A stretch of 64,000 nucleotides of DNA. Origin: Actinophytocola sp. Its GTDB lineage: Bacteria > Actinomycetota > Actinomycetes > Mycobacteriales > Pseudonocardiaceae. Positions 24,281 through 34,077 of this stretch are shown in pieces. Positions within the stretch are counted from its first letter, which is position 1, and every line of letters starts with the position of its first letter. Position numbers and translations under genes: made by a program. Location: assembly GCA_009379975.1 (NCBI GenBank), contig WHSS01000004.1, forward strand, positions 1 to 64,000. Reading direction: 5' to 3'. The notes below the pieces were generated by a model. It searched no databases and was not told where the DNA came from. It was given only the letters and a program-made list of their open reading frames with translations.

Positions 24281-27200
24281 GCGAAGCACCACGGGCGGAT
24301 CCCGCGCGGGTGGCCGCCGCGCTCGGGTTACCGCCGCCGACACCGGAGCAGGCCGCGGTCATCGCCGCACCCATCGAACCGGCGCTGGTCGTCGCCGGTG
24401 CCGGTGCCGGCAAGACCGAGACCATGGCCGCCCGCGTGGTGTGGCTGGTCGCCAACGGGCTCGTGTCGCCGGAACGGGTGCTCGGCCTGACCTTCACCCG
24501 CAAGGCCGCGCGCCAGCTCGCCGAGCGGGTCAGGACACGGCTGCGGGTGCTGGCGGGTTCCGGGTTGCTCGAACAGCTGGACCCGACCGGTCAGCGCCGG
24601 GCACAGCTGGTCGCGAGCGAGCCGACGGTGCTCACCTATCACGCCTACGCCGGGCGCCTGCTCGCCGAGCACGGCCTGCGGCTGCCGGTGCAGCCCGGTT
24701 CACGGTTGCTGTCCGAGACCGCGTCCTGGCAGCTCGCACATCGGGTGGTGGCCACCTGGGACGGCGACCTGGCCACATCACTGGTGCCCGCCACGATCAC
24801 CGAGCGGTTGCTGCGGCTGGCGGGCGAGCTCGGCGAACACCTGGTGGATCCCGAGCGCATCACGGGATACAGCGAGTGGCTCGTCACGCTCATCGAGCAC
24901 GCACCGCGGGCGAAAGGCGGCCGCGCCGCGCTGCAGCAGGACCTGGTCGACATCGTCGAGGCGCAGCGTTTCCGGCTGCAGCTGTTGCCGCTTGTCGCCG
25001 AGTATCTGCGGCGCAAACGCGCGGAAGGCGCGCTGGACTTCGCCGATCAGATGGCGCTCGCGGCCCGGTTGGCCACCGAGCATCCCGAGGTCGTCGACAT
25101 CGAGCGGGAGCGTTATGTCGCCGTGCTGCTCGACGAGTACCAGGACACCGGGCACGCGCAGCGCGTGCTGTTGCGGGGACTGTTCGGCACCGGTGAACGC
25201 AAGCCGCTGCCGGTGACCTCGGTCGGTGATCCGGTGCAGGCGATCTACGGCTGGCGCGGCGCGAGCGCGGCGAACCTGCCCAGATTCACCACCGACTTCC
25301 CCCGTGCGGTCCGCGGGACGGACAAAGGTCTCGCGCCTGCCAAGGAGTACGGGCTGCTGACCAGTTTCCGTAACCCGCCCGAGGTGCTCACCCTGGCCAA
25401 TGCCATCTCGGCGCCGTTGCGCAATGACATCGACGAGCTCAGGCCGCGAGATGGGGCGCCGCCCGCGGACGTCCGGTGTGCGCTGCTGCCCGATGTCGCC
25501 GCGGAGCGGGAGTGGCTCGCCGACGAGATCGCCGAGCGCTGGTTCGCGCCTCGCGAGCCGGGATCCGCTGACGAGGCCGAGCCACCGACGGCCGCGGTGC
25601 TGGTGCGGCGCCGGGCCGATATGGCGCCGATCGCGAGCGCCCTGCGGGAACGCGGTGTGCCGGTCGAGGTCGTCGGCCTCGGTGGGCTGCTGGCCGAGCC
25701 GGAGGTCGCCGACCTGGTCGCGACGCTGCGGGTGCTCGCCGATCCGATGTCCGGCTCGGCCGCCGCCCGATTGCTGACCGGGGCGCGGTGGCGGCTCGGC
25801 GCCGCCGATCTCGCCGCGCTGTGGCGCCGGGCGGTCGAGCTGTCGGCGGGCCAGCAAGCGGTCGAGATCGCCGCCCCATCGGCCGAGTCGCCCGGGCAGT
25901 CTGGTCACGCCGCCCCTGCCGGGAACACCCTCATCGCCGAGCGGGCCGAGCTCACCGGGCTGGTCGACGCCATCGACGATCCGGGGGAGAGGGCCCGCTA
26001 CTCCGACGTGGGCTACCGGCGGATCCGGGCGCTCGGCAGCGAGTTGAACGCATTGCGCCGGCGGCTCGATCAGTCGCTGCCGGAGCTGATAGCCGACGTG
26101 GAGCGCACCATGCTGCTCGACGTCGAGGCGACGGCGCGCCAGGGCCCGACCGGGCGGGTGCAGCTCGACGCCTTCGCCGACGTGGTCACCGAGTTCGCCG
26201 AAAGCTCCGCGAGGCCGACGCTGCTGGCGTTCGTGGACTACCTGGCGACCGCGGAGCAGGCGGAGGACGGGCTCACGCCGGGCGAAGTCGTGGTAGCCGC
26301 CGACCGGGTGCAGGTGCTGACAGCGCATGCCGCGAAGGGGCTGGAGTGGCAGATAGTGGCGGTGCCCCACCTGGTCAAGGATGTCTTTCCCAACCGGCGA
26401 CGGGGCGGCACCTGGCTCACCTCGGTCACCGAACTCCCCGCCGAGCTGCGCGGGGACGCGCGGGACCTGCCGCGGCTGCGTCTTTCGGGCGGCGAGGACC
26501 GCAAGGAGATCCTCGACGCCGTCGCCCGGCACAAAGAGGAGTTCGCCCAGCGGCAGGCCGACGAGGAACGCAGGCTCTGCTACGTCGCGCTGACGCGTTC
26601 CGAGCACTGCCTGCTGGTATCGGGGCATTGGTGGAGTGAGACCGGGCCATCGGCGCGTGGCCCTTCGGAGTTCCTGACCGAGCTCGCCGAGCTGATCTCC
26701 TCCGACGAGCGGCTGGGCACCATCGCCTGCTGGACGGACGAACCGGAGGGCGAGAACCCGAACCTCGCCGAGGCCCGCACGGCGCAGTGGCCTGCCGACC
26801 CGCTCGGCGGGCGTCGGGCGGCGGTCGCCAACGGTGCCGAGCTGGTCTTCGAGGAGCTCGCCGGGCTGCCCACGGAACCCGATCCCGATCACGAGGACGA
26901 CCTCGAGGAAGACGACCCTGAGGGATGGCAAGCCGACACCGACGTGTTACTGGCCGAGCGCGCGCGGGGCGGCGGGAGCACCGAGCGGATCGCCCTGCCG
27001 GAGCAGCTCTCGGTCAGCCAACTCGTCGAACTCGCCACCGACCCCGCTTCGCTGGCGCGCAGACTGCGGCGGCCGCTGCCCATGCCGCCGAACGCCGTCG
27101 CCCGGCGGGGAACCGCCTTTCACGCCTGGCTGGAACGGCGTTTCGGCAGCGCCCGCCTGCTCGAGTTCGACGACCTGCCCGGCGCGGCCGACACCGACGC

Positions 27201-27594
27201 GGGCAGCGACGCGGAGTTCGAGGAGCTACGCAGGGCCTTCGAGGCGAGCGAGTGGGCGGAGCGCACGCCGCACGACGTGGAAGTGCCGTTCGTGTGCGAG
27301 TTCGACGGGATGGCGCTGCGCGGCAGGATGGACGCGGTGTTCGCCGATCCCGACGGCGGCTGGACCGTGGTGGACTGGAAGACCGGCGCGGTGCCGTCGG
27401 CCGAGGCGATGCCCGTGTTGTCGGTGCAGCTCGCCGCTTACCGGGTGGCATGGGCGGCGCTGGCGGGGGTGCCGCTGGCACAGGTGCGCGCGGCATTTCA
27501 CTATGTGCGCGCATCTCACACCGCCCGCCCTGCCGACCTGCTGGACGCCGACGGCCTTCGTGACCTGCTGCGATCCGTTCCGTCGGGTGAATAA
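24277..27594 (+). CDS. adnB: ATP-dependent helicase-nuclease subunit AdnB
   Basis: A 1105-residue protein with an N-terminal UvrD-like motor (Walker A Gly41-Ala-Gly-Ala-Gly-Lys46-Thr47; Walker B 'DEYQDT' at 286-291) and a C-terminal RecB-like nuclease with 'GRMDAV' and Asp1033-Trp-Lys1035. In mycobacteria AdnB is the main translocating motor of the AdnAB heterodimer, which unwinds and degrades DNA ends. The GTG start overlaps the adnA stop by 4 bp. A Glu/Asp-rich insertion at about 870-895 ('DPDHEDDLEEDDPEG') separates motor and nuclease. Confidence 0.95.
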   Translation: MSEAPRADPARVAAALGLPPPTPEQAAVIAAPIEPALVVAGAGAGKTETMAARVVWLVANGLVSPERVLGLTFTRKAARQLAERVRTRLRVLAGSGLLEQLDPTGQRRAQLVASEPTVLTYHAYAGRLLAEHGLRLPVQPGSRLLSETASWQLAHRVVATWDGDLATSLVPATITERLLRLAGELGEHLVDPERITGYSEWLVTLIEHAPRAKGGRAALQQDLVDIVEAQRFRLQLLPLVAEYLRRKRAEGALDFADQMALAARLATEHPEVVDIERERYVAVLLDEYQDTGHAQRVLLRGLFGTGERKPLPVTSVGDPVQAIYGWRGASAANLPRFTTDFPRAVRGTDKGLAPAKEYGLLTSFRNPPEVLTLANAISAPLRNDIDELRPRDGAPPADVRCALLPDVAAEREWLADEIAERWFAPREPGSADEAEPPTAAVLVRRRADMAPIASALRERGVPVEVVGLGGLLAEPEVADLVATLRVLADPMSGSAAARLLTGARWRLGAADLAALWRRAVELSAGQQAVEIAAPSAESPGQSGHAAPAGNTLIAERAELTGLVDAIDDPGERARYSDVGYRRIRALGSELNALRRRLDQSLPELIADVERTMLLDVEATARQGPTGRVQLDAFADVVTEFAESSARPTLLAFVDYLATAEQAEDGLTPGEVVVAADRVQVLTAHAAKGLEWQIVAVPHLVKDVFPNRRRGGTWLTSVTELPAELRGDARDLPRLRLSGGEDRKEILDAVARHKEEFAQRQADEERRLCYVALTRSEHCLLVSGHWWSETGPSARGPSEFLTELAELISSDERLGTIACWTDEPEGENPNLAEARTAQWPADPLGGRRAAVANGAELVFEELAGLPTEPDPDHEDDLEEDDPEGWQADTDVLLAERARGGGSTERIALPEQLSVSQLVELATDPASLARRLRRPLPMPPNAVARRGTAFHAWLERRFGSARLLEFDDLPGAADTDAGSDAEFEELRRAFEASEWAERTPHDVEVPFVCEFDGMALRGRMDAVFADPDGGWTVVDWKTGAVPSAEAMPVLSVQLAAYRVAWAALAGVPLAQVRAAFHYVRASHTARPADLLDADGLRDLLRSVPSGE

Positions 27595-27674
27595 CCCCTG
27601 TCGACGGGTACGTGGTGGACATCAGGACACTGTTGAGAAGTGTGTTTCGCGCGCGGATCTGCGACGATCGACGG

Positions 27675-28148
27675 GTGCTTCGGCAGGTGGTCCAGCAGTT
27701 CAGTCCCAAGACCCGCGCGCTGCTCGTCGCGGGACTTGCCGGGCTGGTCGTCATTGTGCTGACCTGGGCAATCGGGCCGGGGGTATTCGCCGTCAAGCAG
27801 GACCCGGTGCGAACGGTGACCGCGGCGGTGATCGAGCCGGCCTCGTGCGCCGATCCGCGGCCGGTGGAGAAGGTCCGCTTCACCGAAGCAGGTGAGCCCC
27901 GGGACGCCTCGCTGCCGGCCTGTGGCCATGACAAGGGTGAGGAGTTGCAGGTAGCGATTCCGCACGCCGCCGCAACGGCAGGCCCGCTCACCGTGCGCAT
28001 CGCCGAGACCTACACCGGTTACAGCACGATGCGCCGGTCGGTCGGCTTGCTGTTGGTAGCGCTGAGCAGCGCGGGTGGCGCCACGTACGCGTTCCTGCTC
28101 CTCAGGGGTGCGCCGTCACGACACCGCCGCCGTGTGCAGCCGGTGTAG
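27675..28148 (+). CDS. Uncharacterised membrane protein with two transmembrane segments
   Basis: A 157-residue protein with a membrane helix near the N-terminus ('ALLVAGLAGLVVIVLTWAIG'), an extracytoplasmic region of about 80 residues with two cysteines, and a second helix ('GLLLVALSSAGGATYAFLLL') before a basic tail. GTG 27675 is preferred because GACGAT lies exactly six bases upstream, the leaderless pattern seen at other genes here; an in-frame GTG at 27612 is possible. No family was recognised and the role is unknown. Confidence 0.6.
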   Translation: MLRQVVQQFSPKTRALLVAGLAGLVVIVLTWAIGPGVFAVKQDPVRTVTAAVIEPASCADPRPVEKVRFTEAGEPRDASLPACGHDKGEELQVAIPHAAATAGPLTVRIAETYTGYSTMRRSVGLLLVALSSAGGATYAFLLLRGAPSRHRRRVQPV

Positions 28149-28160
28149 AAGCGCGCCCGT

Positions 28161-29168
28161 TCACCGCACCTTGTTGTTGCTCGCGCTGAAGGTGTTGCAG
28201 TCGGCGATGCGGTTGTCCAACGCGCCGGTCCGCCACCACTCGGCGTAGTTCACGTTGCTGCCGTGATCATGGCCGCCCGAGGTGTTGTCGCCCCTGGTTT
28301 CTTGGTCGTGCCACGCCGCGTCGTACATCTGCCGCGTGATCGACCCGCCCCGGTCGACGTGCGCGCCGAGGAACATTCCGGAGAAGCACTGCGCCTGCAG
28401 TTCCTTGCGGCGTGACATCTCCCTGCCCTCGTCGGAGTCCTCACCCGCGCCGTAGATCTTGCGCCAGGCGGCATCCATGATGCCCGCGAGTTCTTGCACG
28501 TGGTGGCCGTACTCGTGGGCGATGAGCGCGAGGAAGACCCCGGGATTGTTCTCGTACTGCTCGATCTGCAGCCCGCCCCACGGCAGGAACAGTTCGCCCT
28601 CGCAGTAGTAGGCGGCGGTCTCCAGCCCGACCTCGATGGTGCCGCAGTCGCTGTCGAAGGACGAGCCCGACGGGAAATACAACCGGGGCGGCGTAAACGG
28701 CAGGTTGTAGGAGCGCAACAGCGGAGCCCACGCCTCGTCAAGGCATCGGGTCGCGGCTCGGAAGAACGCCTTCGCCTTGTCCTTGGTGTTCTGCCATTCC
28801 GGCAGGTCGCACCGCTTGTTGGACAGGCCGACGCCGTCGTCGAGCAGCAGCGGATGGTCCTCGAGTTCGAGGATCTTGCCGGGCATCACGCGCAGCGACG
28901 TCGTCGTGCTGGACGGCTTGGCGCCGGCGGCGGAGCCTTCACCCGGCCGCCCGGTGGGCGAAGCGCTGTCGGATCCCGCCCGCGGCGCAGTGCCGCCGTC
29001 GCCGCCGAGCGTGGCGATCAGCACCGACACCGCGATCGCGAGCAGCACGATCGCCGCGGCGCAGGTGATGACGACCGGTACGAAATTGTTCTTGCCGGAT
29101 GCGCGCCCGCCCGTGGTGTCCTCGGCTGCGGGAGTGTCCGGCCGCTGCTCGGGCGGCGGTTGCGTCAT
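28161..29168 (-). CDS. Membrane-anchored neutral zinc metallopeptidase (YpfJ family)
   Basis: A 335-residue protein with a proline-rich cytoplasmic N-terminus, one transmembrane helix (about 31-53), a Gly/Ser linker and an extracellular peptidase domain. The zinc motif is 'IAHEYGHHVQ' (His-Glu-x-x-His-His) with a downstream 'RRKELQAQCFSGMFLGAH' supplying the third ligand. Several cysteines suggest disulfides. Substrates of this family are unknown. ATG 29168 is chosen; a TTG 18 codons upstream extends the proline-rich segment and cannot be ruled out. It diverges from the M16 pair. Confidence 0.85.
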   Translation of the reverse strand: MTQPPPEQRPDTPAAEDTTGGRASGKNNFVPVVITCAAAIVLLAIAVSVLIATLGGDGGTAPRAGSDSASPTGRPGEGSAAGAKPSSTTTSLRVMPGKILELEDHPLLLDDGVGLSNKRCDLPEWQNTKDKAKAFFRAATRCLDEAWAPLLRSYNLPFTPPRLYFPSGSSFDSDCGTIEVGLETAAYYCEGELFLPWGGLQIEQYENNPGVFLALIAHEYGHHVQELAGIMDAAWRKIYGAGEDSDEGREMSRRKELQAQCFSGMFLGAHVDRGGSITRQMYDAAWHDQETRGDNTSGGHDHGSNVNYAEWWRTGALDNRIADCNTFSASNNKVR

Positions 29169-29306
29169 GAAGAAGTCGTCCTGGGGGCGGCGCGGCGGGT
29201 GATGACTGTTGGTGCCAGCCAAGCATATCGAGCGTCACCGAAGCGAGCGACGCCGCCACGTGCGGTGTCGCCACACCGGCGGCTACGCACCGAGCGCGGG
29301 CACGGT

Positions 29307-29312
29307 TACAGT
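29307..29312 (+). promoter_or_regulatory. -10 box of a leaderless transcript (M16 peptidase)
   Basis: TACAGT is followed by seven bases and then the ATG at 29320, with no ribosome site. A TAnnnT hexamer at this distance places the transcription start at or next to the start codon. Confidence 0.5.
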
Positions 29313-29319
29313 GGCGCAC

Positions 29320-30615
29320 ATGGCCGGACCTGACTTGCATCGATACGTCCTAGACAACGGCCTGCGCGTAGTTCTCGCCCCCGACTCGACGTCCCCGGTC
29401 GTCGGTGTCAGCGTGCACTACGACGTGGGTTTCCGCTCGGAGCCGGAGGGACGGACCGGCTTCGCTCACCTGTTTGAGCATCTGATGTTCCAGGGCAGTG
29501 AGAGCTTGGAGAAGCTCGCGCACTTCCGGCACATCCAGGGCAGCGGTGGCACCTTCAACGGGTCGACCCACCCGGACTACACCGACTACTTCGAGGTGTT
29601 GCCGTCGGCCGCGCTCGAGCGTGCGCTGTTCCTCGAGGCCGACCGGATGCGGGCGCCCAAGCTGACCGAAGAGAACTTGGCCAACCAGATCGACGTGGTC
29701 AAGGAAGAGATCAGGCTCAACGTGCTGAACCGTCCTTACGGCGGGTTCCCGTGGATCCTGCTGCCGCCGGTGCTCTACGACACCTTCCCCAACGCGCACA
29801 ACGGCTACGGCGACTTCGTCGACCTGGAGCGGGCGACGCTCGACGACTGCGCGGAGTTCTTCGACACCTTTTACGCGCCCGCCAACGCGGTGCTGACCAT
29901 CGCGGGCGATGTCGACATCGAACGGGCCCGCGAGCTGATCGACGCGCACTTCGGTGACGTGCCCGCCCGGCAGGCGCCGCCGCGGCCGTCCTTCGCCGAA
30001 CCAGCGCCGACCGGGGAGAAGCGCGGCACCCACGAGGACCCGCACGCGCCGCTGCCCGCGCTTGCCGTCGGCTACCGCATGCCGGACCCGGTCGGTGACC
30101 TGGACGGCTACCTGGCCAACCTGGTGCTCGCCAGCGTGCTGGCCGACGGCGACGGATCGCGGCTGCAGCAGCGGCTGGTGCACACCGATGCGCTGGTCAG
30201 CGACATCGGCGCCGGGGCGGGCCTGTTCGGGCCGTTCGAAGCACGCGACCCCGACACGTTCGCGATCACCGCGGTGCACCCGGCCGAGGTGTCGGACGCG
30301 CAGATCCTCGACGCGGTCGACGAGGAGCTGGCGAAGCTGGCCAGCACCCCGCCCGACGCCGAGGAACTGGCCAAGGTGACCGCGAGGTGGACGGCGAACC
30401 TGCACAGTGAGCACGACCGCTTGATCTCGCGCACCCTCGGGTTCGGCTCGTTCGCGCTGCTCTACGACGACCCGAGCTTGTTCTACCAACTCCCGGAACG
30501 CATCGGCGCGGTCACCGCGGACGACGTTTCGGCCGCGGCGGCGGCGCTGCGCCCGGACGCGCGCGCCGTGCTGGTCGTGGCACCCGCCAACAACGGCACG
30601 GAGGCAACCGAATGA
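29320..30615 (+). CDS. M16-family zinc peptidase, catalytic subunit
   Basis: A 431-residue pitrilysin-type protein. The inverted zinc motif His-Leu-Phe-Glu-His in 'TGFAHLFEHLMFQGS' and a distal Glu in 'VVKEEIRLN' are intact, so it is predicted to be active. M16 peptidases of this size work as heterodimers with a non-catalytic partner, here encoded by the next gene with a 4-bp overlap. They degrade small peptides in a closed chamber. ATG 29320 is favoured over GTG 29311; it has no ribosome site but a -10 box seven bases upstream. Confidence 0.9.
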   Translation: MAGPDLHRYVLDNGLRVVLAPDSTSPVVGVSVHYDVGFRSEPEGRTGFAHLFEHLMFQGSESLEKLAHFRHIQGSGGTFNGSTHPDYTDYFEVLPSAALERALFLEADRMRAPKLTEENLANQIDVVKEEIRLNVLNRPYGGFPWILLPPVLYDTFPNAHNGYGDFVDLERATLDDCAEFFDTFYAPANAVLTIAGDVDIERARELIDAHFGDVPARQAPPRPSFAEPAPTGEKRGTHEDPHAPLPALAVGYRMPDPVGDLDGYLANLVLASVLADGDGSRLQQRLVHTDALVSDIGAGAGLFGPFEARDPDTFAITAVHPAEVSDAQILDAVDEELAKLASTPPDAEELAKVTARWTANLHSEHDRLISRTLGFGSFALLYDDPSLFYQLPERIGAVTADDVSAAAAALRPDARAVLVVAPANNGTEATE

Positions 30616-31985
30616 CCGTCGCGAAAACCCACCGCAGCGCCGAGGAGATCGGCCGCACCGAGCGCGGTCCCCGGCCGCTGCCGGGGCTCGGTGAGCAGCG
30701 GGCGGCCGCCGAGTTCTCGGTCGCCGACACGGTGCTGGACAACGGGCTGCGCGTGCTCGCGGTGCGTAAGGCGACCGTGCCGACGGTGGAACTGCGGCTG
30801 CGCATTCCGTTCGGCGGGACCGATCCGATGCACAGCGCGCGTTCCGAAGTGCTGGCCGAGACGCTGCTCACCGGGACCGAGCGGTGGGACCGGGTCACCA
30901 TCGACACCGAACTGGCCCTCATCGGTGGCGAACTGGGCACGGCCGTCGACCCGGAACGGCTCTCCATCAGCGGGAGTGCGCTGGCCGACGGGCTGCCGAC
31001 GCTGCTCGACGTCCTCGCCGACGCGCTCACCGGCGCGTCCTACGCCGGCAATGAGGTCGCCCGGGAGCGGGAGCGCCTCGTCGAACGGCTCGCGGTGGCG
31101 CGGACCCAGCCGCGCGTGATCGCGCGAGAGGCGCTGCAGCGCAGGCGCTACGGCGATCACCCGGTCACCCGCGAGATGCCGCAGGCCGAAGACGTCGCCC
31201 TGGTCGACCCCGAGCAGGTGCGGGCGCTGCACACCGCGTCGGTACTGCCTCGTGGCTCGGTGCTGGTGCTGGTCGGCGATGTCGACCCGGACACGGTGAT
31301 CGGCCAGGTCACCGACGCGCTGGCCGGTTGGGCGTCGGACGCCGCCGCGACCACGCTGCTGCCGCTGCCGGACCTCGACGGCGGCGATCTGCACCTGGTG
31401 ACGCGGCCGGGCGCGGTGCAGTCGCAGATCCGGCTCTCGGCGCAGGCGATCGGCCGCACCGATCCGCGCTACGCCGCGCTGCAACTGGCGAACCTGACCT
31501 ACGGCGGGTACTTCTCGTCGCGGCTGGTCGAGAACATCCGTGAGGACAAGGGCTACACCTACGGCGCCCACTCCGGGTTCGACTTCACCGGCGACTCCGC
31601 GACACTGATCGTCGATGCCGACACGGCGAGCGAGGTCACCGCGGCGGCCCTGCTGGAGACCCGCTACGAGCTCGCCAGGCTGGGCATCGTGCCGCCGACG
31701 GCGGAGGAAGTGGAGTCGGTGCGGCAGTACGCGATCGGTTCGCTGCTGATCTCGACGTCATCGCAGGGCGGGCTGGCGAGCCAACTGGCCGGGCTGGCCG
31801 GGCAGGGCCTCGACGCCGAGTGGCTCGCCGAGCACCCAGGGAGGCTGGCCGCGGTCACCGCGGATGAAGTCGCCTCCGCGGCCATCGAGTTCTTCGCGCC
31901 AGCCCGCTTCACCGGCGTCGTGGTCGGCGACCCGGACGTCGTCGGGGCGGGGCTTACCGCACTCGGTGGCGTCGTCGTGCCGTGA
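30612..31985 (+). CDS. M16-family peptidase-like partner subunit, non-catalytic
   Basis: A 457-residue pitrilysin-fold protein. The position of the zinc motif reads Ser-Glu-Val-Leu-Ala-Glu-Thr-Leu, so the His-x-x-Glu-His residues are gone and it cannot bind zinc. It retains the C-terminal Arg/Tyr motif 'LVENIREDKGYTYGAHSGF', which in heterodimeric M16 enzymes contacts the substrate from the inactive subunit. Together with the preceding gene it makes one complete active site. It overlaps its neighbours by 4 bp on both sides. Confidence 0.9.
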   Translation: MTVAKTHRSAEEIGRTERGPRPLPGLGEQRAAAEFSVADTVLDNGLRVLAVRKATVPTVELRLRIPFGGTDPMHSARSEVLAETLLTGTERWDRVTIDTELALIGGELGTAVDPERLSISGSALADGLPTLLDVLADALTGASYAGNEVARERERLVERLAVARTQPRVIAREALQRRRYGDHPVTREMPQAEDVALVDPEQVRALHTASVLPRGSVLVLVGDVDPDTVIGQVTDALAGWASDAAATTLLPLPDLDGGDLHLVTRPGAVQSQIRLSAQAIGRTDPRYAALQLANLTYGGYFSSRLVENIREDKGYTYGAHSGFDFTGDSATLIVDADTASEVTAAALLETRYELARLGIVPPTAEEVESVRQYAIGSLLISTSSQGGLASQLAGLAGQGLDAEWLAEHPGRLAAVTADEVASAAIEFFAPARFTGVVVGDPDVVGAGLTALGGVVVP

Positions 31986-32977
31986 CGGTGCCGTTTCAAC
32001 TCGGCGAGCCGCCCGCGTTGTCGCGGGCGGTGGTGGACCGCGAGGAGTCGTTGCGCACCGACGCCGAGCGGCTGCGCGCCCGGTGGTCCTCGGCGAAGGC
32101 GATCGCGCTGGATGAACGGGGCCGCACCCCGGTCCCGCTCGACGAGCAGCGGCTGGCCATACGCGATGCGGTGACCTGGGGCGACGAGCCTCCCGCGGCG
32201 GCGGTGTTTCTCGGTCAAGCCGACGACGTGGACTACTGGGCGGTGCTCGACACCGAGGTCGTCGACGGGGAGACGGTCCGGATGCCCGGCCGGTTCGGCG
32301 CCTGGGTGGACACCGTCGTCGCCGACGGCGAGATGTGGGTCGGCCTGCGCGAATACGGCGATCGGCTCGACGCCGCCGGTGCGGGGCTGTTGACCACAGC
32401 CGTCGCGTTGCGCAACTGGCATCGGCGAGCCCGGTTCTGCGCCCGGTGCGGGACGCCGACGGAGCGTGAGCAGTTCGGGTGGGTCTCGCGATGCCCGACT
32501 TGCGAGCGGGAGGAGTACCCGCGCACCGATCCCGCGGTGATCTGCCTGGTGCATGACGATGTCGGCGTCAACGGCGAGCACGTCCTGCTCGCGCAGGGTG
32601 CGGGCTGGCCGAAATGGGCGCGCTCGGTGCTCGCCGGCTTCGTCGAGGCGGGCGAATCGCTCGAGGCCTGTGTGATCAGGGAGATCCGCGAAGAGGTCGG
32701 CATCATCGTGCGCGATGTCCGCTACCTCGGTAGCCAGCCGTGGCCGTTCCCGCGCTCGATCATGCTGGGCTTCGCCGCACGCGCCGACCGCGCGGCGCTG
32801 TTGCAGCTGGCCGATGGTGAGATCGAGGCGGCGGCGTGGTTCTCGCGGGAAGAGGTCCGGGCCGCGTTCGCCCGGGCGCGGGTGCCCCACGATCCCGAAT
32901 CGAACGAGCTGCGGCTGCCGGGCAACGCCTCCATCGCGCGGGTGATGCTCGAGGCGTGGGCGGCCGCCGCACCGTAA
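31982..32977 (+). CDS. nudC: NAD+ diphosphatase / RNA-decapping Nudix hydrolase NudC
   Basis: A 331-residue NudC. Residues about 140-165 hold a four-cysteine zinc ribbon ('FCARCGTPT', 'RCPTCERE'). The Nudix box begins 'GFVEAGESLEACVIREIREE' and is followed by the family-specific 'SQPWPFPRS'. It cleaves NADH/NAD+ to NMN(H) and AMP and removes NAD caps from RNA. The start is GTG, overlapping the M16 partner gene by 4 bp. In mycobacteria nudC also lies near the adnAB region. Confidence 0.94.
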   Translation: MTVPFQLGEPPALSRAVVDREESLRTDAERLRARWSSAKAIALDERGRTPVPLDEQRLAIRDAVTWGDEPPAAAVFLGQADDVDYWAVLDTEVVDGETVRMPGRFGAWVDTVVADGEMWVGLREYGDRLDAAGAGLLTTAVALRNWHRRARFCARCGTPTEREQFGWVSRCPTCEREEYPRTDPAVICLVHDDVGVNGEHVLLAQGAGWPKWARSVLAGFVEAGESLEACVIREIREEVGIIVRDVRYLGSQPWPFPRSIMLGFAARADRAALLQLADGEIEAAAWFSREEVRAAFARARVPHDPESNELRLPGNASIARVMLEAWAAAAP

Positions 32978-32997
32978 AAGGCGCTCCGACCCCCACC

Positions 32998-33047
32998 CTC
33001 GTGCGTGAAACACCTTGCTCCGGCACGCTTGATCACTCACGACGCCG
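32998..33047 (+). repeat. GTGCGTGAAA repeat, copy 1
   Basis: A roughly 50-bp element with 'GTGCGTGAAACACC' at the left, 'GGCACGCTTGA' in the middle and 'CACTCACGAC' at the right. It lies between the convergent nudC and AbiEi-like genes. Related copies are at 34203 (reverse), 62587 and 62645 (reverse). Confidence 0.7.
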
Positions 33048-34077
33048 GCCGGTGCTCGGTCAGCAGCGCGCAGTGGGCAGATCGGCACGGATGGGCGTTG
33101 CCCCGCCACCCATCGCGCCGCAGCACGGCGATGACCTCGGCCGCGACGCCACACGGGTCGGCTGAGACCTCAGCCCAGCCGTAGATGAGCCTGCGCCGAT
33201 CGGCCAACTCGGCGGCGTTGTCCCTGCGCCGATCACGGAACGCGATGCCAGGGGTCGAATGAGTTGCCCTACCGTCGAGCCGCACGGTCAGCCGCGTGCC
33301 TGCTTTGTCATATCCGACGTCCTCCCAGAGCACTCTGCCGTCGACGTGGAACGGCTGCTGGCGCGCGCCGGTCGGCAGCCCATGCGCTTGCTCGACGGCC
33401 ATCGTGTACTCGGCTTCCAGCGCCGAGAGCGAGCCACCGCGAACCAGTTCGAGCGCATGATTGAGCGCGGCGCGGTAGCGAAACGGCGGCCGGCACAGCA
33501 ATTGCCGGGCCAGCGCTGTCATGCTCACCGGCGTGCTTCCCGCGAGGTGGACGAAGCTCAAGCGGGCTTCGGCCGCGGTCGGTTCGCTTGCCGCGAGGTC
33601 AATGATGGTGTCAGCTCGACTGGTTCTGGGCTGCGGTGTGTCGGCGGACGCGATGACATCGAACGCCCGGGAGCGATGCAGCATCACTGCGGGTGGGTGG
33701 GATACCGCGTTCCTGCCGTACGGAACCGTGACGTGCACCGGCTCGTCGTCGCGCAGCGGACACATGCCCCACTCCTCAGCTGCGGTTACGTGGCTGAGCA
33801 TCGCTGGAGGGCCCGCGTAGAGCAGCGCGGCGGTGAGCCGGGCGGGCCTGGTGAGCGGCCCGGTAAAGGCCGCGTAGACGTTGTGCAGCAAGCGACGCCA
33901 TCGGTGCGCCGCGACTTGACTGGCAATGGCCTGGGGTGTGATGCCGAGGCTGATGGCCTGCGCGCAGCTCAGCACGCCGTGCTGTTCGAGCATGAGCAGA
34001 CGCCATTCGGCGCGTCGCTCGGCGGTGATCTGCGGCGGCGCGACGGGGACCGGGGTGAATGCATTGAGTTCGTCCAT
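33037..34077 (-). CDS. AbiEi-antitoxin-like protein with DUF559-type tail
   Basis: A 346-residue protein of a type common in actinomycetes. The N-terminal about 60 residues form a winged helix like the type IV antitoxin AbiEi ('LLMLEQHGVLSCAQAISLGI', 'RWRRLLHNVYAA'), followed by a central 'MLSHVTAAEEWG' region and a C-terminal endonuclease-like segment ('WEDVGYDKAGTRLTVRLDG', 'RRRDN'). No AbiEii nucleotidyltransferase toxin gene lies beside it, so it is probably not a working toxin-antitoxin pair. Its last bases run into the repeat at 32998-33047. Function unknown. Confidence 0.65.
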   Translation of the reverse strand: MDELNAFTPVPVAPPQITAERRAEWRLLMLEQHGVLSCAQAISLGITPQAIASQVAAHRWRRLLHNVYAAFTGPLTRPARLTAALLYAGPPAMLSHVTAAEEWGMCPLRDDEPVHVTVPYGRNAVSHPPAVMLHRSRAFDVIASADTPQPRTSRADTIIDLAASEPTAAEARLSFVHLAGSTPVSMTALARQLLCRPPFRYRAALNHALELVRGGSLSALEAEYTMAVEQAHGLPTGARQQPFHVDGRVLWEDVGYDKAGTRLTVRLDGRATHSTPGIAFRDRRRDNAAELADRRRLIYGWAEVSADPCGVAAEVIAVLRRDGWRGNAHPCRSAHCALLTEHRPAS

